DNA of 64,000 nucleotides from NCBI RefSeq assembly GCF_020037025.1, contig NZ_JAIQLH010000013.1:1-64000 (forward strand), written 5' to 3'. The position numbers and the translations under genes are program-made. Shown here one piece after another: positions 17,960 through 27,080 of the stretch. The notes below the pieces were generated by a model. That model ran no database searches, had not been told where the DNA came from, and saw only the letters and a program-made list of their open reading frames with translations. Origin of the DNA: Streptomyces huiliensis (lineage in GTDB: Bacteria > Actinomycetota > Actinomycetes > Streptomycetales > Streptomycetaceae). Every line of letters starts with the position of its first letter. The stretch's first letter is position 1.

Positions 17960-18209
17960 AGGTGCTCCTCGTCGGTGCTGGGAAAATCTTCGGGGTCACG
18001 GATACAAATGAACGCCCTACTCAGAAGGGTGCACCTCCGTAGGCGGGCGAAACCACGAGCCTAACAATTACGTCCGGAATGGGGGAAGAAGTCGTGGGAC
18101 GAAATCCGGCAAGGCGCGCGTCGGCGCTGGTCAGCGTGGTTCTCCACGGACTCCCCGGCTGCCGCGCCGATCGCGCCGACCGCTCGGAGGTCCACCGCCC
18201 GCCGCGGTC

Positions 18210-18620
18210 TCAGCCCCGGTCGGTGGTCCGGCAGCCTTCCAGCTCCGTGATGCGCGCGGGAGCGGTGGTGCGGAGGGTGACGAGCTCGGTGAAGTGCGTC
18301 TCGCGGCGGTCCAGGGCGACGTCCTTGCGGGCGACCTCGGCCCCGTCCTCGCCCAGCGAGCGGAGGGTGCACACGCCGTTGTCGTTCTTCTCCTTGCGGA
18401 CCTCGATGACCGCCTGGACCGACGTCGGGGAGATCTTCTTCGAGCGGATGAGCTGGCCGCTGACGTCGGATTTGGTGACATAGTGCACACCGGCCCACGC
18501 GACGAACCCGAGCAGCACCGCGAACAGCGCCCCTCCGACGATCTTGAGCTTGCGGTTCGCGCGCTCGTCCGCCGAGCGGCCGTAACGCCCCTCGGGAAGG
18601 GCCTCGCGCTGCGCAGCCAT
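18210..18620 (-). CDS. DUF4307 membrane protein
   Basis: A 136-residue protein with a basic N-terminus, one transmembrane helix (KIVGGALFAVLLGFVAWAGV, about residues 26-46) and an extracytoplasmic beta-rich domain with two cysteines (VCTLRSLG...LEGCRT). This arrangement next to mca is that of the actinobacterial DUF4307 family; function unknown. GGGAGG stands 8 bases before ATG 18620 but only 2 before the alternative ATG 18626, which decides the start. It is divergent from mca, about 105 bp apart. Confidence 0.85.
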   Translation of the reverse strand: MAAQREALPEGRYGRSADERANRKLKIVGGALFAVLLGFVAWAGVHYVTKSDVSGQLIRSKKISPTSVQAVIEVRKEKNDNGVCTLRSLGEDGAEVARKDVALDRRETHFTELVTLRTTAPARITELEGCRTTDRG

Positions 18621-18724
18621 GATCATCGCCTCCCGGACGCCGATTTGTGAACGCGGAATGAAACGGCTCCCGCTTCGGTCACTATAGGAGGCGTCTGCCG
18701 AGACGAGTGACTGAGGATCGAGCC

Positions 18725-19594
18725 TTGACTGAGCAGCTGCGAATGATGGCCGTTCACGCCCACCCCGACGATGAGTCGAGCAAGGGCGCGGCCACGATGG
18801 CCAAGTACGTGTCCGAGGGGGTGGACGTGCTGGTCGCCACCTGCACGGGTGGGGAGCGCGGTTCCATCCTCAACCCCAAGCTCCAGGGGGACCCCTACAT
18901 CGAGGAGCACATCCACGAGGTCCGGGCCAAGGAGATGGACGAGGCCCGGGACATCCTGGGCGTCAAGCAGGAATGGCTGGGCTACGTGGACTCCGGGCTC
19001 CCGGAGGGCGACCCGCTGCCCCCGCTGCCCGAGGGCTGCTTCGCCCTCCAGGACGTCGACGAGGCGGCCGGGACGCTGGTGAAGCTGATCCGCGAGTTCA
19101 AGCCGCACGTGATCACCACGTACGACGAGAACGGCGGTTACCCGCACCCCGACCACATCATGACGCACAAGATCTCCATGGTGGCCTTCGAGGCGGCCGG
19201 CGACCCGTCCCGCTACCCCGAGGCCGGCGAGCCGTGGCAGCCGCTCAAGCTCTACTACAACCAGGGCTTCAACCGGCCCCGCACCCAGGCGCTGCACGAC
19301 GCGCTGCTGGAGCGCGGCATGGAGTCGCCCTACGGCGAGTGGCTGGAGCGCTGGCACACGATGGGCCGGGAGCGCACCCTCACCACCTACGTGCCCTGCG
19401 GCGACTTCTTCGAGATCCGCGACAAGGCGCTGATCGCCCACGCCACGCAGATCGACCCGGACGGCGGCTGGTTCAAGGTGCCGCTGGACCTCCAGCGGGA
19501 GGTCTGGCCGACCGAGGAGTACGAACTCGCCAAGTCTCTCGTCGGCACGTCCCTCCCCGAGGACGACCTCTTCGCGGGCATCCGCAACAATTGA
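18725..19594 (+). CDS. mca: Mycothiol S-conjugate amidase
   Basis: Cleaves mycothiol-drug conjugates into a mercapturic acid and GlcN-Ins, for detoxification in the cytoplasm. The zinc-site motif HAHPDDES opens the protein, GGERGSILNP and the second metal motif HPDHIMTHK follow, and the length of 289 residues is typical of Mca and shorter than MshB. The TTG start at 18725 gives the conserved MTEQLRMMAVHAHPDD N-terminus with GAGGA upstream; a GTG at 18707 is an alternative adding six residues. A small membrane-protein gene follows after 4 bp, so the two are probably co-transcribed. Confidence 0.95.
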   Translation: MTEQLRMMAVHAHPDDESSKGAATMAKYVSEGVDVLVATCTGGERGSILNPKLQGDPYIEEHIHEVRAKEMDEARDILGVKQEWLGYVDSGLPEGDPLPPLPEGCFALQDVDEAAGTLVKLIREFKPHVITTYDENGGYPHPDHIMTHKISMVAFEAAGDPSRYPEAGEPWQPLKLYYNQGFNRPRTQALHDALLERGMESPYGEWLERWHTMGRERTLTTYVPCGDFFEIRDKALIAHATQIDPDGGWFKVPLDLQREVWPTEEYELAKSLVGTSLPEDDLFAGIRNN

Positions 19595-19598
19595 GCCC

Positions 19599-19904
19599 AT
19601 GATGAGCGCGACTGCCTCCCTCGCCGTCACCCACCTGGTGCCGCTCGCCGCCGCCGGGGACGACCTCGACAAGAGCAAGGTCACCCCCGGTGTCCTGGGC
19701 TTCATCGTCTTCGCCGTCATCGGCGCGGCCGTGTGGCTGCTGATGAAGAGCATGACGAAGCACATGAAGCGGGTCGACTTCGAGGAGGCGCCGGAGGGCG
19801 CCGCCCCGGCGTCCACCACAGCCACAATGACGGCCACAGCGACGGCCACGGCCACCGCCGCCGTCTCCGACGGCGGGGCGACGGGCGGCAAGACCCCCGC
19901 CTGA
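19599..19904 (+). CDS. Small single-pass membrane protein downstream of mca
   Basis: A 101-residue protein with one strong transmembrane helix (GVLGFIVFAVIGAAVWLLMK, about residues 31-50), a basic cytoplasmic flank (SMTKHMKRVDFEEAPEG) and a low-complexity Thr/Ala tail encoded by repeated ACGGCCAC units. It starts 4 bp after mca. The first two codons are both ATG. The family is widespread beside mca but has no known function. Confidence 0.8.
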   Translation: MMSATASLAVTHLVPLAAAGDDLDKSKVTPGVLGFIVFAVIGAAVWLLMKSMTKHMKRVDFEEAPEGAAPASTTATMTATATATATAAVSDGGATGGKTPA

Positions 19905-20388
19905 CCCAGGGCGGCCCCGAACCGCCACGCCCCCCGACCGCCGGCTGCCCCAGCGCCCGGCGGCGCTCGGCCGATCGCCCGGCCGTCCTGCCACCGGGCT
20001 GTTCTCAGCGGTTCGGTACGGCCCGGACCGGTCCGATGCGACGACCGCGCACGGGCCGCGCAGCGGCGGGTGCGGGCCGGAACGGCCACACCCGGTCGCA
20101 GCGGGTTCCGGCATGCCCTGGCCCGGTCGCCCTCCGTCCTAAAACCTGGCCCGGCCGGTCCGGCCCCCGCTGCCGCGTGCCGGCCGCACCATGCCGGTAC
20201 GGCGACGCCATGACGCGGCGCCCCTGACTCAGCGGGTGGCCCAGCGGGAGCGACCCGCCTCTTCTCTCCGACGGCGCCGCCCGGACCAGTGCCCCAGCCA
20301 CGGCCCCAGCCCCAGGTGTAGCCACAGCCGTCGCCGTTGCTGTCGCCGCCGCATGCCGCATGCCGCATGCCGCATACCGCTGAGAGCG
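19905..20388. other. Gene-free 484-bp intergenic region
   Basis: Separates the small membrane protein from the convergent STAND NTPase gene. No reading frame has both a plausible start and normal codon usage. The only structure seen is a run of four GCATGCC-type heptamers (20351-20378, the last degenerate as GCATACC) next to the end of the NTPase gene, and imperfect CACAGCCAC-like repeats before it. Confidence 0.6.
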
Positions 20389-23300
20389 CTAGCGCGAAAG
20401 CACGGCCATCACCTCCCGTGCCCGCCGTCCCGGCACCATGCCCAGGCGCCACGCCTGCCACCCGGTCTCCGGCTCCACCCCGCGCTCCAGCACCAGCGCG
20501 TACGCCTCCGCGTACTGCTCCAGCGCCGGGTCCACCGCCCAGTCCGCACCCCGCAGCTCCCGCCGCAGGCGGGCCAGGTCCTCCCCGGCCACGGCCGCGC
20601 CGACCACCGAGCCGCCCGGTGACACGAACGGCAGCAGCGTGCAGCGCAGGAAGCGGGCCCAGCTCTCGCCGCGCCGGTCGCCGAAACTCGTGAACAGCCG
20701 CTCCGCCTCCTCCGTCAGCTCCAGCGCCTGCTCCAGCCGGCCGTTGCCGGCGTCTATCACCGCCAGTTCCAGGCACGACCAGGCCTCGCCGTGCGCGACC
20801 CCCACCCGCTGGAAGTCCAGCCGGGCGTCCTGCAGGAGCTGCCGGGCGAAGCCGCTGTTCCGCAGGCTCCCGGTCTGGGCCGCCCGCTGGTCGCGGGTGA
20901 CCCGTGCCGAGTGGTGGCGGGCACAGGCCAGGCCGTAGACGTCCCGCATCCGGTTGAACATCGTCCGGGCACGCTCCAGCTCCCGGAGCGCGGCCGGCAG
21001 ATCGCCGAGCTCCTCCAGGGCCTGCCCCAGGTAGAACAGGGTCCACGCCTCGCCGCGCGCGTCCTCGTGCTCCCGGTGCCGGGCGACGGCCTGCCGGAGC
21101 CCCTCCACGGCCGCCGCCGCGTCGCCGGCTATCAGCCGGCTCCGGGCCAGCTGGGTCAGGGCCCAGGCCGCGCCCCGGCCGTCCTGTGTCCGCCCGTACA
21201 GCTCCAGCGCCTGGCGCAGTTCACCCTCCGCCGGCTCCGGGCGGCCCATGCGCAGCCGCACCTGGCCGAGCTGGAAGTGGGCCCACGCCTGGCCGTGCAG
21301 GCTCTCGCTCTCCTGGTGCAGCTCAAGCGCGACGGCCAGCAGGTTCAGGGCCTCCGCCAGCCGGCCGCGGTCGCGCTCCACCGCGGCCAGGGCGTGCATG
21401 GTCCACGCCCGGTCGCCGCTCAGCTCCGGGGCCGCCTGCAGCTCCAGCGCCTCCCGCAGCTTCGCCGCGGCCTCCTTGAGGTTCCCCTGGTGCTGGAGGG
21501 TGATGCCCAGGTCGCGCAGCGCCCGGGCGGCACCCGCGTGGTGCTGGGCGTCGAGGTACAGGTCCACCACCGACGTCAGCGTCGTCCGGGAGGCGTCCAG
21601 CTCGCCGAGCTGCCGGGCCGCGACACCCGTGCGCCACTGCACGGAGCGGGTCAGCAGCTCCCGGTCCGTGGCCTGCGTCAGCTCGCTCAACTCGCCGAGC
21701 CGGTAAAGGTCCCCGCGGAGCAGGCAGTAGTCGCACAGCGCGCCCAGCAGGTGCAGCACCGCCGACTGGTCGACACCCTCCGCGTGCCGGAGTGCGGCCG
21801 TGATGAAGCTCGACTCGTCGTCCAGCCAGCGCAGGGCCGCGTCCAGCGACGGGAAACCGTGGCCTCCGGCCGCGCCCTCGGCGAACATGTCGGCGCGCGT
21901 CGACGTCTTGCCGTCCACCATGCGGATGACCGTGTCGGCGAGCTCCGCGTAGCTACGGATCAACCGCTCCTGGGCCGCTCCCCGCTGCCCCGGATCCTCC
22001 TCCTCGTGCAGCCGCGCGTGCGCGAAGTCGCGCACCAGGTCGTGCATCCGGTAGCGGCCGGGGCGCACCGGCTCGATCAGCCCGGCCCGCGCCAGCTCCG
22101 CCAGCCGCTGTGCCGCCTCCTGCCCGTCGGCCGCGAGCAGGGCCGCCGCGGCGGCCCCGCCCAGCGACGCCCGGCCGGCCAGCGCGAGCCGCCGCAGCAG
22201 CCGCCGCGCGTCCTCGCTCTGGTCCATGTAGCGCAGCCACAACGCCCGTTCCACCGGCCCGGCCCGGCCCGCCGCGTCCAGCTCCACGGCCAGCGCGCGC
22301 GGCGACCGCACACCGAGCGAGGACCCGGCCACCCGCAGAGCCAGCGGCAGCCCACCGCACAACTCCCGCACCCGAGCGAGAGATTGCGCGTCGTACAGCT
22401 CGTCCGCCGAGGTCGGGGCTTCCTCCGGCTCCTCGTCCGGCGCGGCCACCGAGCGCAGCAGCTCCTCCGCGCCCGCCTCGTCCAGCGGCCCGACTTCCAG
22501 CCGGTGCACCCACGCCTCCAGGTCCGGGGGCAGCTCCAGCGGCTCCCGGGTGGTGACCAGCACCAGGCTCTCCGACCGGTCGGGCACCAGGGCACGCACC
22601 TGATCCGCGTCGGACGCGTCGTCCAGCACGATCGTCACCGGCAGACCGGTCAGATGCTTGTGGTACGCCTCCGACAACCGTCTGAGGTGCTGCTCGCGCG
22701 AGGGGTGCTCCCGGAAGAACAACTGGTCGCGTGGGGCGCCGAGTCGGTTGAGCAGGTGCAGCAGCGCGTCGCGGGTCGACAGCGGCGGCTCCTCCTGGCT
22801 CTCGCCCCGCAGATCCACCACGCAGGCGCCCCGGAACTGATCCCGCAGCTGGTGTGCCGCGCGCAGGGCCAGCGCGGTCCGGCCCGAGCCCGGCAGGCCG
22901 TGCAGCACCACGACCGTCGGCCTGGTCTCGGTGTGGGCCCGGGCCTGGTGCACCCATTGGGCGATCCGGTCCACCTGCGGCTTCCGGCCTGCGAACGGGC
23001 CGTCCCGCTGCGGGAGATCGTCGAAGGACCGGGCCAGGAGGCCGCGCAGCCGGGCCGCCGCACTACGGTCGCCGCCACGCAACTGCGGCACCCGCGACGA
23101 GCCGCCCGTACTCGACTTGCCCGACGCCGGGCCCGTGCCGTTGTGCGCTCCCTGAAGCATCCGCTGCCGGTCGAGGAAGGGCCGTATGCCCCGCACCTCC
23201 ACCGCCGTCCGCCACTGGAGTCTCAACTGCTCGGCGCCGCCCGGCTGTCCGCGCAGCGCGGCCCGCCGGTGGCGGGCGGGCCAGTGGCCGGCCGTCAGCT

Positions 23301-23691
23301 TCGCGAGCGTCGCCACGGATCCCGCGAGGGCGACCGCGACCGCCGTGCTGACGGCGGTACCCGCGGACGTCCCGTAGCCCAGATCGGCCCCGAAGGCCGT
23401 CGCCGCGGTGACGGCCGTCACCAGCATGGGCGTACCCAGCGCGGACCCCGACAGCCGGGCCGACAACGGGCCCACGGCCGCGGCCTCCTCGTCCAGGGCC
23501 CCCACGTACGCCGCATACTCCTCGGCCGCCACCCCCGCCAGCGCGTCCAGCTCCTCACGCGCCCGGCGCAGCAGCACGTCCCCGTCCACACGCCCACCCG
23601 AACGGCGCACCTCTTCCTCGACCGCCCGCTCCAGCAGGCTCTCGACTTCCGCGCGGTGACCCTGCCGCAGCGCGGGCAGCGAGCTCTGCAT
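20389..23691 (-). CDS. Membrane-anchored STAND (NB-ARC-like) NTPase with tetratricopeptide repeats
   Basis: An 1100-residue protein. Residues about 85-133 are hydrophobic (two helices, GTPMLVTAVTAATAFG and AVSTAVAVALAGSVATLA). The nucleotide-binding domain follows: P-loop GLPGSGRTALA at 265-275, with Arg where the invariant Lys normally stands, then VTIVLDDAS as Walker B and the NB-ARC features LVTTREP and GGLPLALRVAGSSL. A winged-helix-like segment (YRMHDLVRDFAHARL) leads into many TPR units after residue 650 (for example HGQAWAHFQLGQVRLRMGRP). STAND proteins act as ligand-triggered oligomeric switches in signalling, regulation or defence. No effector domain is recognisable at the N-terminus. 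It lies next to the type I-E cas locus; whether they cooperate is unproven. Confidence 0.85.
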   Translation of the reverse strand: MQSSLPALRQGHRAEVESLLERAVEEEVRRSGGRVDGDVLLRRAREELDALAGVAAEEYAAYVGALDEEAAAVGPLSARLSGSALGTPMLVTAVTAATAFGADLGYGTSAGTAVSTAVAVALAGSVATLAKLTAGHWPARHRRAALRGQPGGAEQLRLQWRTAVEVRGIRPFLDRQRMLQGAHNGTGPASGKSSTGGSSRVPQLRGGDRSAAARLRGLLARSFDDLPQRDGPFAGRKPQVDRIAQWVHQARAHTETRPTVVVLHGLPGSGRTALALRAAHQLRDQFRGACVVDLRGESQEEPPLSTRDALLHLLNRLGAPRDQLFFREHPSREQHLRRLSEAYHKHLTGLPVTIVLDDASDADQVRALVPDRSESLVLVTTREPLELPPDLEAWVHRLEVGPLDEAGAEELLRSVAAPDEEPEEAPTSADELYDAQSLARVRELCGGLPLALRVAGSSLGVRSPRALAVELDAAGRAGPVERALWLRYMDQSEDARRLLRRLALAGRASLGGAAAAALLAADGQEAAQRLAELARAGLIEPVRPGRYRMHDLVRDFAHARLHEEEDPGQRGAAQERLIRSYAELADTVIRMVDGKTSTRADMFAEGAAGGHGFPSLDAALRWLDDESSFITAALRHAEGVDQSAVLHLLGALCDYCLLRGDLYRLGELSELTQATDRELLTRSVQWRTGVAARQLGELDASRTTLTSVVDLYLDAQHHAGAARALRDLGITLQHQGNLKEAAAKLREALELQAAPELSGDRAWTMHALAAVERDRGRLAEALNLLAVALELHQESESLHGQAWAHFQLGQVRLRMGRPEPAEGELRQALELYGRTQDGRGAAWALTQLARSRLIAGDAAAAVEGLRQAVARHREHEDARGEAWTLFYLGQALEELGDLPAALRELERARTMFNRMRDVYGLACARHHSARVTRDQRAAQTGSLRNSGFARQLLQDARLDFQRVGVAHGEAWSCLELAVIDAGNGRLEQALELTEEAERLFTSFGDRRGESWARFLRCTLLPFVSPGGSVVGAAVAGEDLARLRRELRGADWAVDPALEQYAEAYALVLERGVEPETGWQAWRLGMVPGRRAREVMAVLSR

Positions 23692-23890
23692 GTGCCGTCC
23701 CCCTTCGACCAGCGAATGCCCAAGGCGTCCCAGTCTTCCGCCTCGGCGAAGATTCCGGCAGACCTGTGGATAACCGCCTGTGGAAAACCTGGCGCCACCA
23801 TCTCAGGGAAGCGCCGAAGCACGTCAGGGTTCCCTCAGGGAAAGGCGGGGGGAGAGCCGGGGTCCTGAATGAGACGTTCGGCACTCAGGC

Positions 23891-23920
23891 AAAAAAGTGG
23901 CCCGGACCAAAGTCCGGGCC
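23891..23920 (-). terminator. Intrinsic terminator of the 35-codon peptide gene
   Basis: Read on the minus strand, GGCCCGGAC-TTTG-GTCCGGGCC forms a perfect 9-bp stem with a 4-base loop, followed after AC by six T residues. This is a textbook Rho-independent terminator, uncommon in such GC-rich DNA, and starts 10 bp beyond the stop codon of the small gene at 23931. Confidence 0.88.
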
Positions 23921-23930
23921 GTGGATCGGA

Positions 23931-24038
23931 CTACTGCCCTGGCCACAAGTGCAGAAGGATGCCCGCAAGCAACTTGCCGACGAAGGAGCCGGCAACCTGC
24001 CTGAAGAACCCACCACGGCAGTTCTGAGACTTGTTCAT
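23931..24038 (-). CDS. 35-residue cationic amphipathic peptide, divergent from cas3
   Basis: The translation starts MNKSQNCRGG and continues FFRQVAGSFVGKLLAGILLHLW before PGQ. The middle is an amphipathic or membrane-active helix with Lys and Arg and almost no acidic residues; there is one cysteine. A GAGGTG ribosome-binding site lies 6 bases before the ATG and a strong intrinsic terminator follows the stop, so a dedicated short transcript is likely. I do not recognise the family. A small membrane toxin, a leaderless-bacteriocin-like peptide or a signalling peptide would all fit. The 183-bp gap to cas3 is shared with the cas3 promoter. No CRISPR-repeat-like antitoxin RNA can be seen. Confidence 0.6.
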   Translation of the reverse strand: MNKSQNCRGGFFRQVAGSFVGKLLAGILLHLWPGQ

Positions 24039-24221
24039 CACAACACCTCGGAGATCGGCGGACACACGGGTTGCCGGCCTGGGCCCGCAAGGCGGTGTCA
24101 CTGGGCCGTGGGGACAAGTCCCCTGCGCGTATCCGCTGGATCTCCCCGATCCGACCACGACTGTACGCCAACTGCCCATCGCGCACAGCCGAATGTCTGA
24201 TGTCACTGGTACAACACTCGC

Positions 24222-27056
24222 ATGGTGATCAGCACCCCGGCCGGTCCCGGCAGCAAAAGCGACGTCTGCCGCCACGGCGAACCCCGGCTCCTGGACACCC
24301 GTCTGTGGGGCAAGCAACAGGGCCTGAAGCTCCCGTACCCGGTGGTGTGCCACCTCGTGGACACCGCCGCGTACTTCGCGGAACTGTGGGAGTCGGCCGT
24401 CGGACCGCGCATGCGCGCCCGTATCGCCCTGGCGCTGCGGTTGTCGGAAGTCGACGCCGCCCGGGAGCTGGCCTTTTGGGCCGCATTGCACGACGTGGGG
24501 AAGATCTCGCCCTCGTACCAGCACTCCCTCTTCAACGACGTGCGCGCGCGGAAGAAGTACCCGGGGCGCTTCGAGCAATTACTCCACGATGGCCGTTACC
24601 GGCACGGCAGGGGCGGCACCGACAACGGTGCGGGCCCACACGGCCTTATCACCCACTGGACCCTGCCGGGGATTCTCGAACAGCTGGGCTATCCCCCGGG
24701 CGTCCCCCACGGGCCGGTCGGCGATGTGATCGGTCACGCCATCGGGCAGCTGCTCGGTGGGCACCACGGGGTCTTCCACCCGCGGATGGAGCGTCCGCAG
24801 CTGAAGCATCCGGCGACGTTCCTGCCGCAGGCCGGGAAGGGCGCCTGGCCGGAACAACGCCTTCGCCACGTGCGCATGGTGCGCGCACTGATCACGAACG
24901 ACGGCCCTGTGCCGACCGGGATCCTCCCGGCCGAGCTCGCGGTCGTGGTGCTCGGCATGGTCATGGTGGCGGACTGGATGGCCAGCGAGAAGCAGTCGAT
25001 CGAGGCGGTGAGATGTCCCGAGGACGAAGAGTGCTGCTGCCGCGTCGCCCTCGCACGGCACTGGAAGCGCGCCCGGGAGGTGGCCAGGGACGGAGTAGAG
25101 CGGCAAGCACTGGGGAAGTGTGGATTCGCCACCCCGGCGGCGGAGGAACTGCTCCGGGCCGCCGGACTCCCGGACGGCTCCGTGCACGGCCGGCTCGCGC
25201 GACGGCTGCTCACAGCGGCCGAGCCCGCGCATGCCGGCATGCTGCTGGTGAGTGCTCCGGCGGGAGCCGCCCGCCGACGGCTCGGGCTGGTCGCGGCCTC
25301 GAAGCTGGGCAGGGCGACCGGGGCGCGGGGGATCGCTCTGGCGCTTCCGGGAGAGCTCTACCTCGACGAGGGCTCGGACGATCTGGCGTCCTTGGCGGGC
25401 ATGCTTATGGACGGCACCGGCCTGCTCGCCCGTCTTCACCCAATGTCCTTGGACGGCGATCCGGAGTCGGCCTTCGAGGACATCCCCGAGCTCAGCCTCG
25501 ACCCGCCGCATGACCAGGCCACCGCGCAGGAGTGGCTCGCACAGCCGCGCCGCGGTCTGTTGGCACCCCTCGGGGTGGGCGTGCTCGACCAGTTCCTGCC
25601 GGCCATCCTCCCCGTGCCGGACAACGCGGTACGGCTCTTCGCGCTCAGCGAGAAGGTGCTCGTAGTGGACGACGTACGTCCGCAGGAACCATGGTCGCAT
25701 CAGCTCCTGTGCCTGCTGGTGGAGTGGCTGGCGGCGCTCGGGACGTCCGTGGTTCTGCTGACCGACACCCTGGCCGGCGCGAGTGCCGACCGCCTGGTGA
25801 GGGCCTACCGGAGGGGAGCGCGAGCGGGTCGGGGGCTGCGGGGCCGGGAGGAGGGAACGCCCCCGTCGGAAGAACTGCCGCGGCCGGGTTGGCTGTACGT
25901 CGACGGGCAGGACGGCTCGGTCACCGCGTCCGCGGTCGACGCGCCCAGGAGCTCGGCCCTGCGCGCCTCCTTCCTGGCAGTTTCGCCGCGGCCCGGCGGC
26001 ACGGGCCCGTATGCGGACACCGTCATGGGCCGGGTCGAGGACAGCGGCTCGACCCTCGTGTGCTGCGGCAGCGTGGAGGAGGCCCAGGAGACGTTCACCG
26101 TGCTCGCGCGTCACCGCCGCCGGCACGCGATCCCCGGTGAAGTCCGGCTGCTGCACGAGCGCTTCCCGCGGTATCGGGTCCGCGAACTGGTGGCCGAGTG
26201 CACAGCGGCCCACAAGCACCCGACGCAGGACGGTTCGGTGCTCGTGACCACTCCACCCTTCGCCGAGCATCTCCCGTTCCGCGTCGAGCAGGTCGTCACC
26301 CCCGCGGTCCCGTTGCCCTCCCTCTTGGCCCGCGCTTCCCGTGGTCGGAACCTGACACTCCTGGAGTACGGGGAACGGGAGGGTTCGCCGATGGACCAGG
26401 CGCTGACACAGCGCACGGTCGAGGTGCTCCGAGCCCACGGTCCGCGGCTTCGGCTCCCCGACGACGCCGCGCAGTTGATCCGCCGGGTGTACGACTCCGA
26501 CGGCTACCTGGCCGCTCTCGACGACGTCACGGCTGCGCGGCAGCGGCGCCTGGCCGCCGTCGCCGATGGACACGAGGCCAGGCTGCTGCATGACGCCAGG
26601 ATCACCGGCATCCCGAGCCCGGTGAACGTCCACGACGACCTGTACGAGCTGACCCGGGCCGAGCGCGGCCTCACGGAGAAGCGCCTCGCGGCCACGATGG
26701 ACTTCGAGCAGGCGTACGTGCTGTTCGTCCACCTCCGAGGCAAGACCGCCTTCCTGGATCCCGAGGGGAAGGAAAAGGTGCCGTTCGTCGGGTCCAAAGG
26801 AGGGCGCGGTCCGGCCGTGGCCGCTCTGGCCCGGCATACGATCGCGGTTCCGCCACAATGGGCGCCGGAAGGTGGGATCTCGACGCAGATCGGCCGTGGG
26901 CGATTCGACAACATCAAGTACAGGAACTGGGTGCAGCGGACGTGGCTGAACCGGGTGTATCCGGTGGTCCTCAGCAGAACCGGTGATTCCTGGACCGGCC
27001 TTCTCGGGAGCGTGCGTCTCGGGCTCACCGACGTCGGTCTGGTGAGGCTCGGTTGA
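24222..27056 (+). CDS. cas3: Type I-E Cas3 with intact HD nuclease and degenerate helicase motifs
   Basis: A 944-residue protein aligned by its motif order to type I-E Cas3, which normally nicks and unwinds DNA recruited by Cascade. The HD nuclease residues are all present: H44 and D47 (CHLVDTAAY), H90-D91 (HDVGK), H145, H181-H182 (GGHHG) and D251 (ADWMAS). The helicase core is recognisable in fold but not in catalysis: the P-loop position reads SAPAGAARRR (345-353 region) without the GKT lysine, the DEAH-type box reads VVDDVRPQEP (483-486 DDVR), SAT reads LTDTLAG (513-519) and the arginine-finger region reads LLARASRGRN (701-710). The frame is otherwise uninterrupted. Codon 120 is TTA (24579-24581). 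A TACAAC -10-like hexamer 6 bases before the ATG suggests a leaderless transcript. Confidence 0.88.
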   Translation: MVISTPAGPGSKSDVCRHGEPRLLDTRLWGKQQGLKLPYPVVCHLVDTAAYFAELWESAVGPRMRARIALALRLSEVDAARELAFWAALHDVGKISPSYQHSLFNDVRARKKYPGRFEQLLHDGRYRHGRGGTDNGAGPHGLITHWTLPGILEQLGYPPGVPHGPVGDVIGHAIGQLLGGHHGVFHPRMERPQLKHPATFLPQAGKGAWPEQRLRHVRMVRALITNDGPVPTGILPAELAVVVLGMVMVADWMASEKQSIEAVRCPEDEECCCRVALARHWKRAREVARDGVERQALGKCGFATPAAEELLRAAGLPDGSVHGRLARRLLTAAEPAHAGMLLVSAPAGAARRRLGLVAASKLGRATGARGIALALPGELYLDEGSDDLASLAGMLMDGTGLLARLHPMSLDGDPESAFEDIPELSLDPPHDQATAQEWLAQPRRGLLAPLGVGVLDQFLPAILPVPDNAVRLFALSEKVLVVDDVRPQEPWSHQLLCLLVEWLAALGTSVVLLTDTLAGASADRLVRAYRRGARAGRGLRGREEGTPPSEELPRPGWLYVDGQDGSVTASAVDAPRSSALRASFLAVSPRPGGTGPYADTVMGRVEDSGSTLVCCGSVEEAQETFTVLARHRRRHAIPGEVRLLHERFPRYRVRELVAECTAAHKHPTQDGSVLVTTPPFAEHLPFRVEQVVTPAVPLPSLLARASRGRNLTLLEYGEREGSPMDQALTQRTVEVLRAHGPRLRLPDDAAQLIRRVYDSDGYLAALDDVTAARQRRLAAVADGHEARLLHDARITGIPSPVNVHDDLYELTRAERGLTEKRLAATMDFEQAYVLFVHLRGKTAFLDPEGKEKVPFVGSKGGRGPAVAALARHTIAVPPQWAPEGGISTQIGRGRFDNIKYRNWVQRTWLNRVYPVVLSRTGDSWTGLLGSVRLGLTDVGLVRLG

Positions 27057-27080
27057 TTTTTCGAAAGGGCCGCACTGCGC

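Noticed and set aside
24222..27056. cas3 as a pseudogene
   Set aside because: No frameshift or stop over 944 codons and the HD residues are all kept; motif loss is confined to the helicase active sites, so it is reported as an intact, altered gene.
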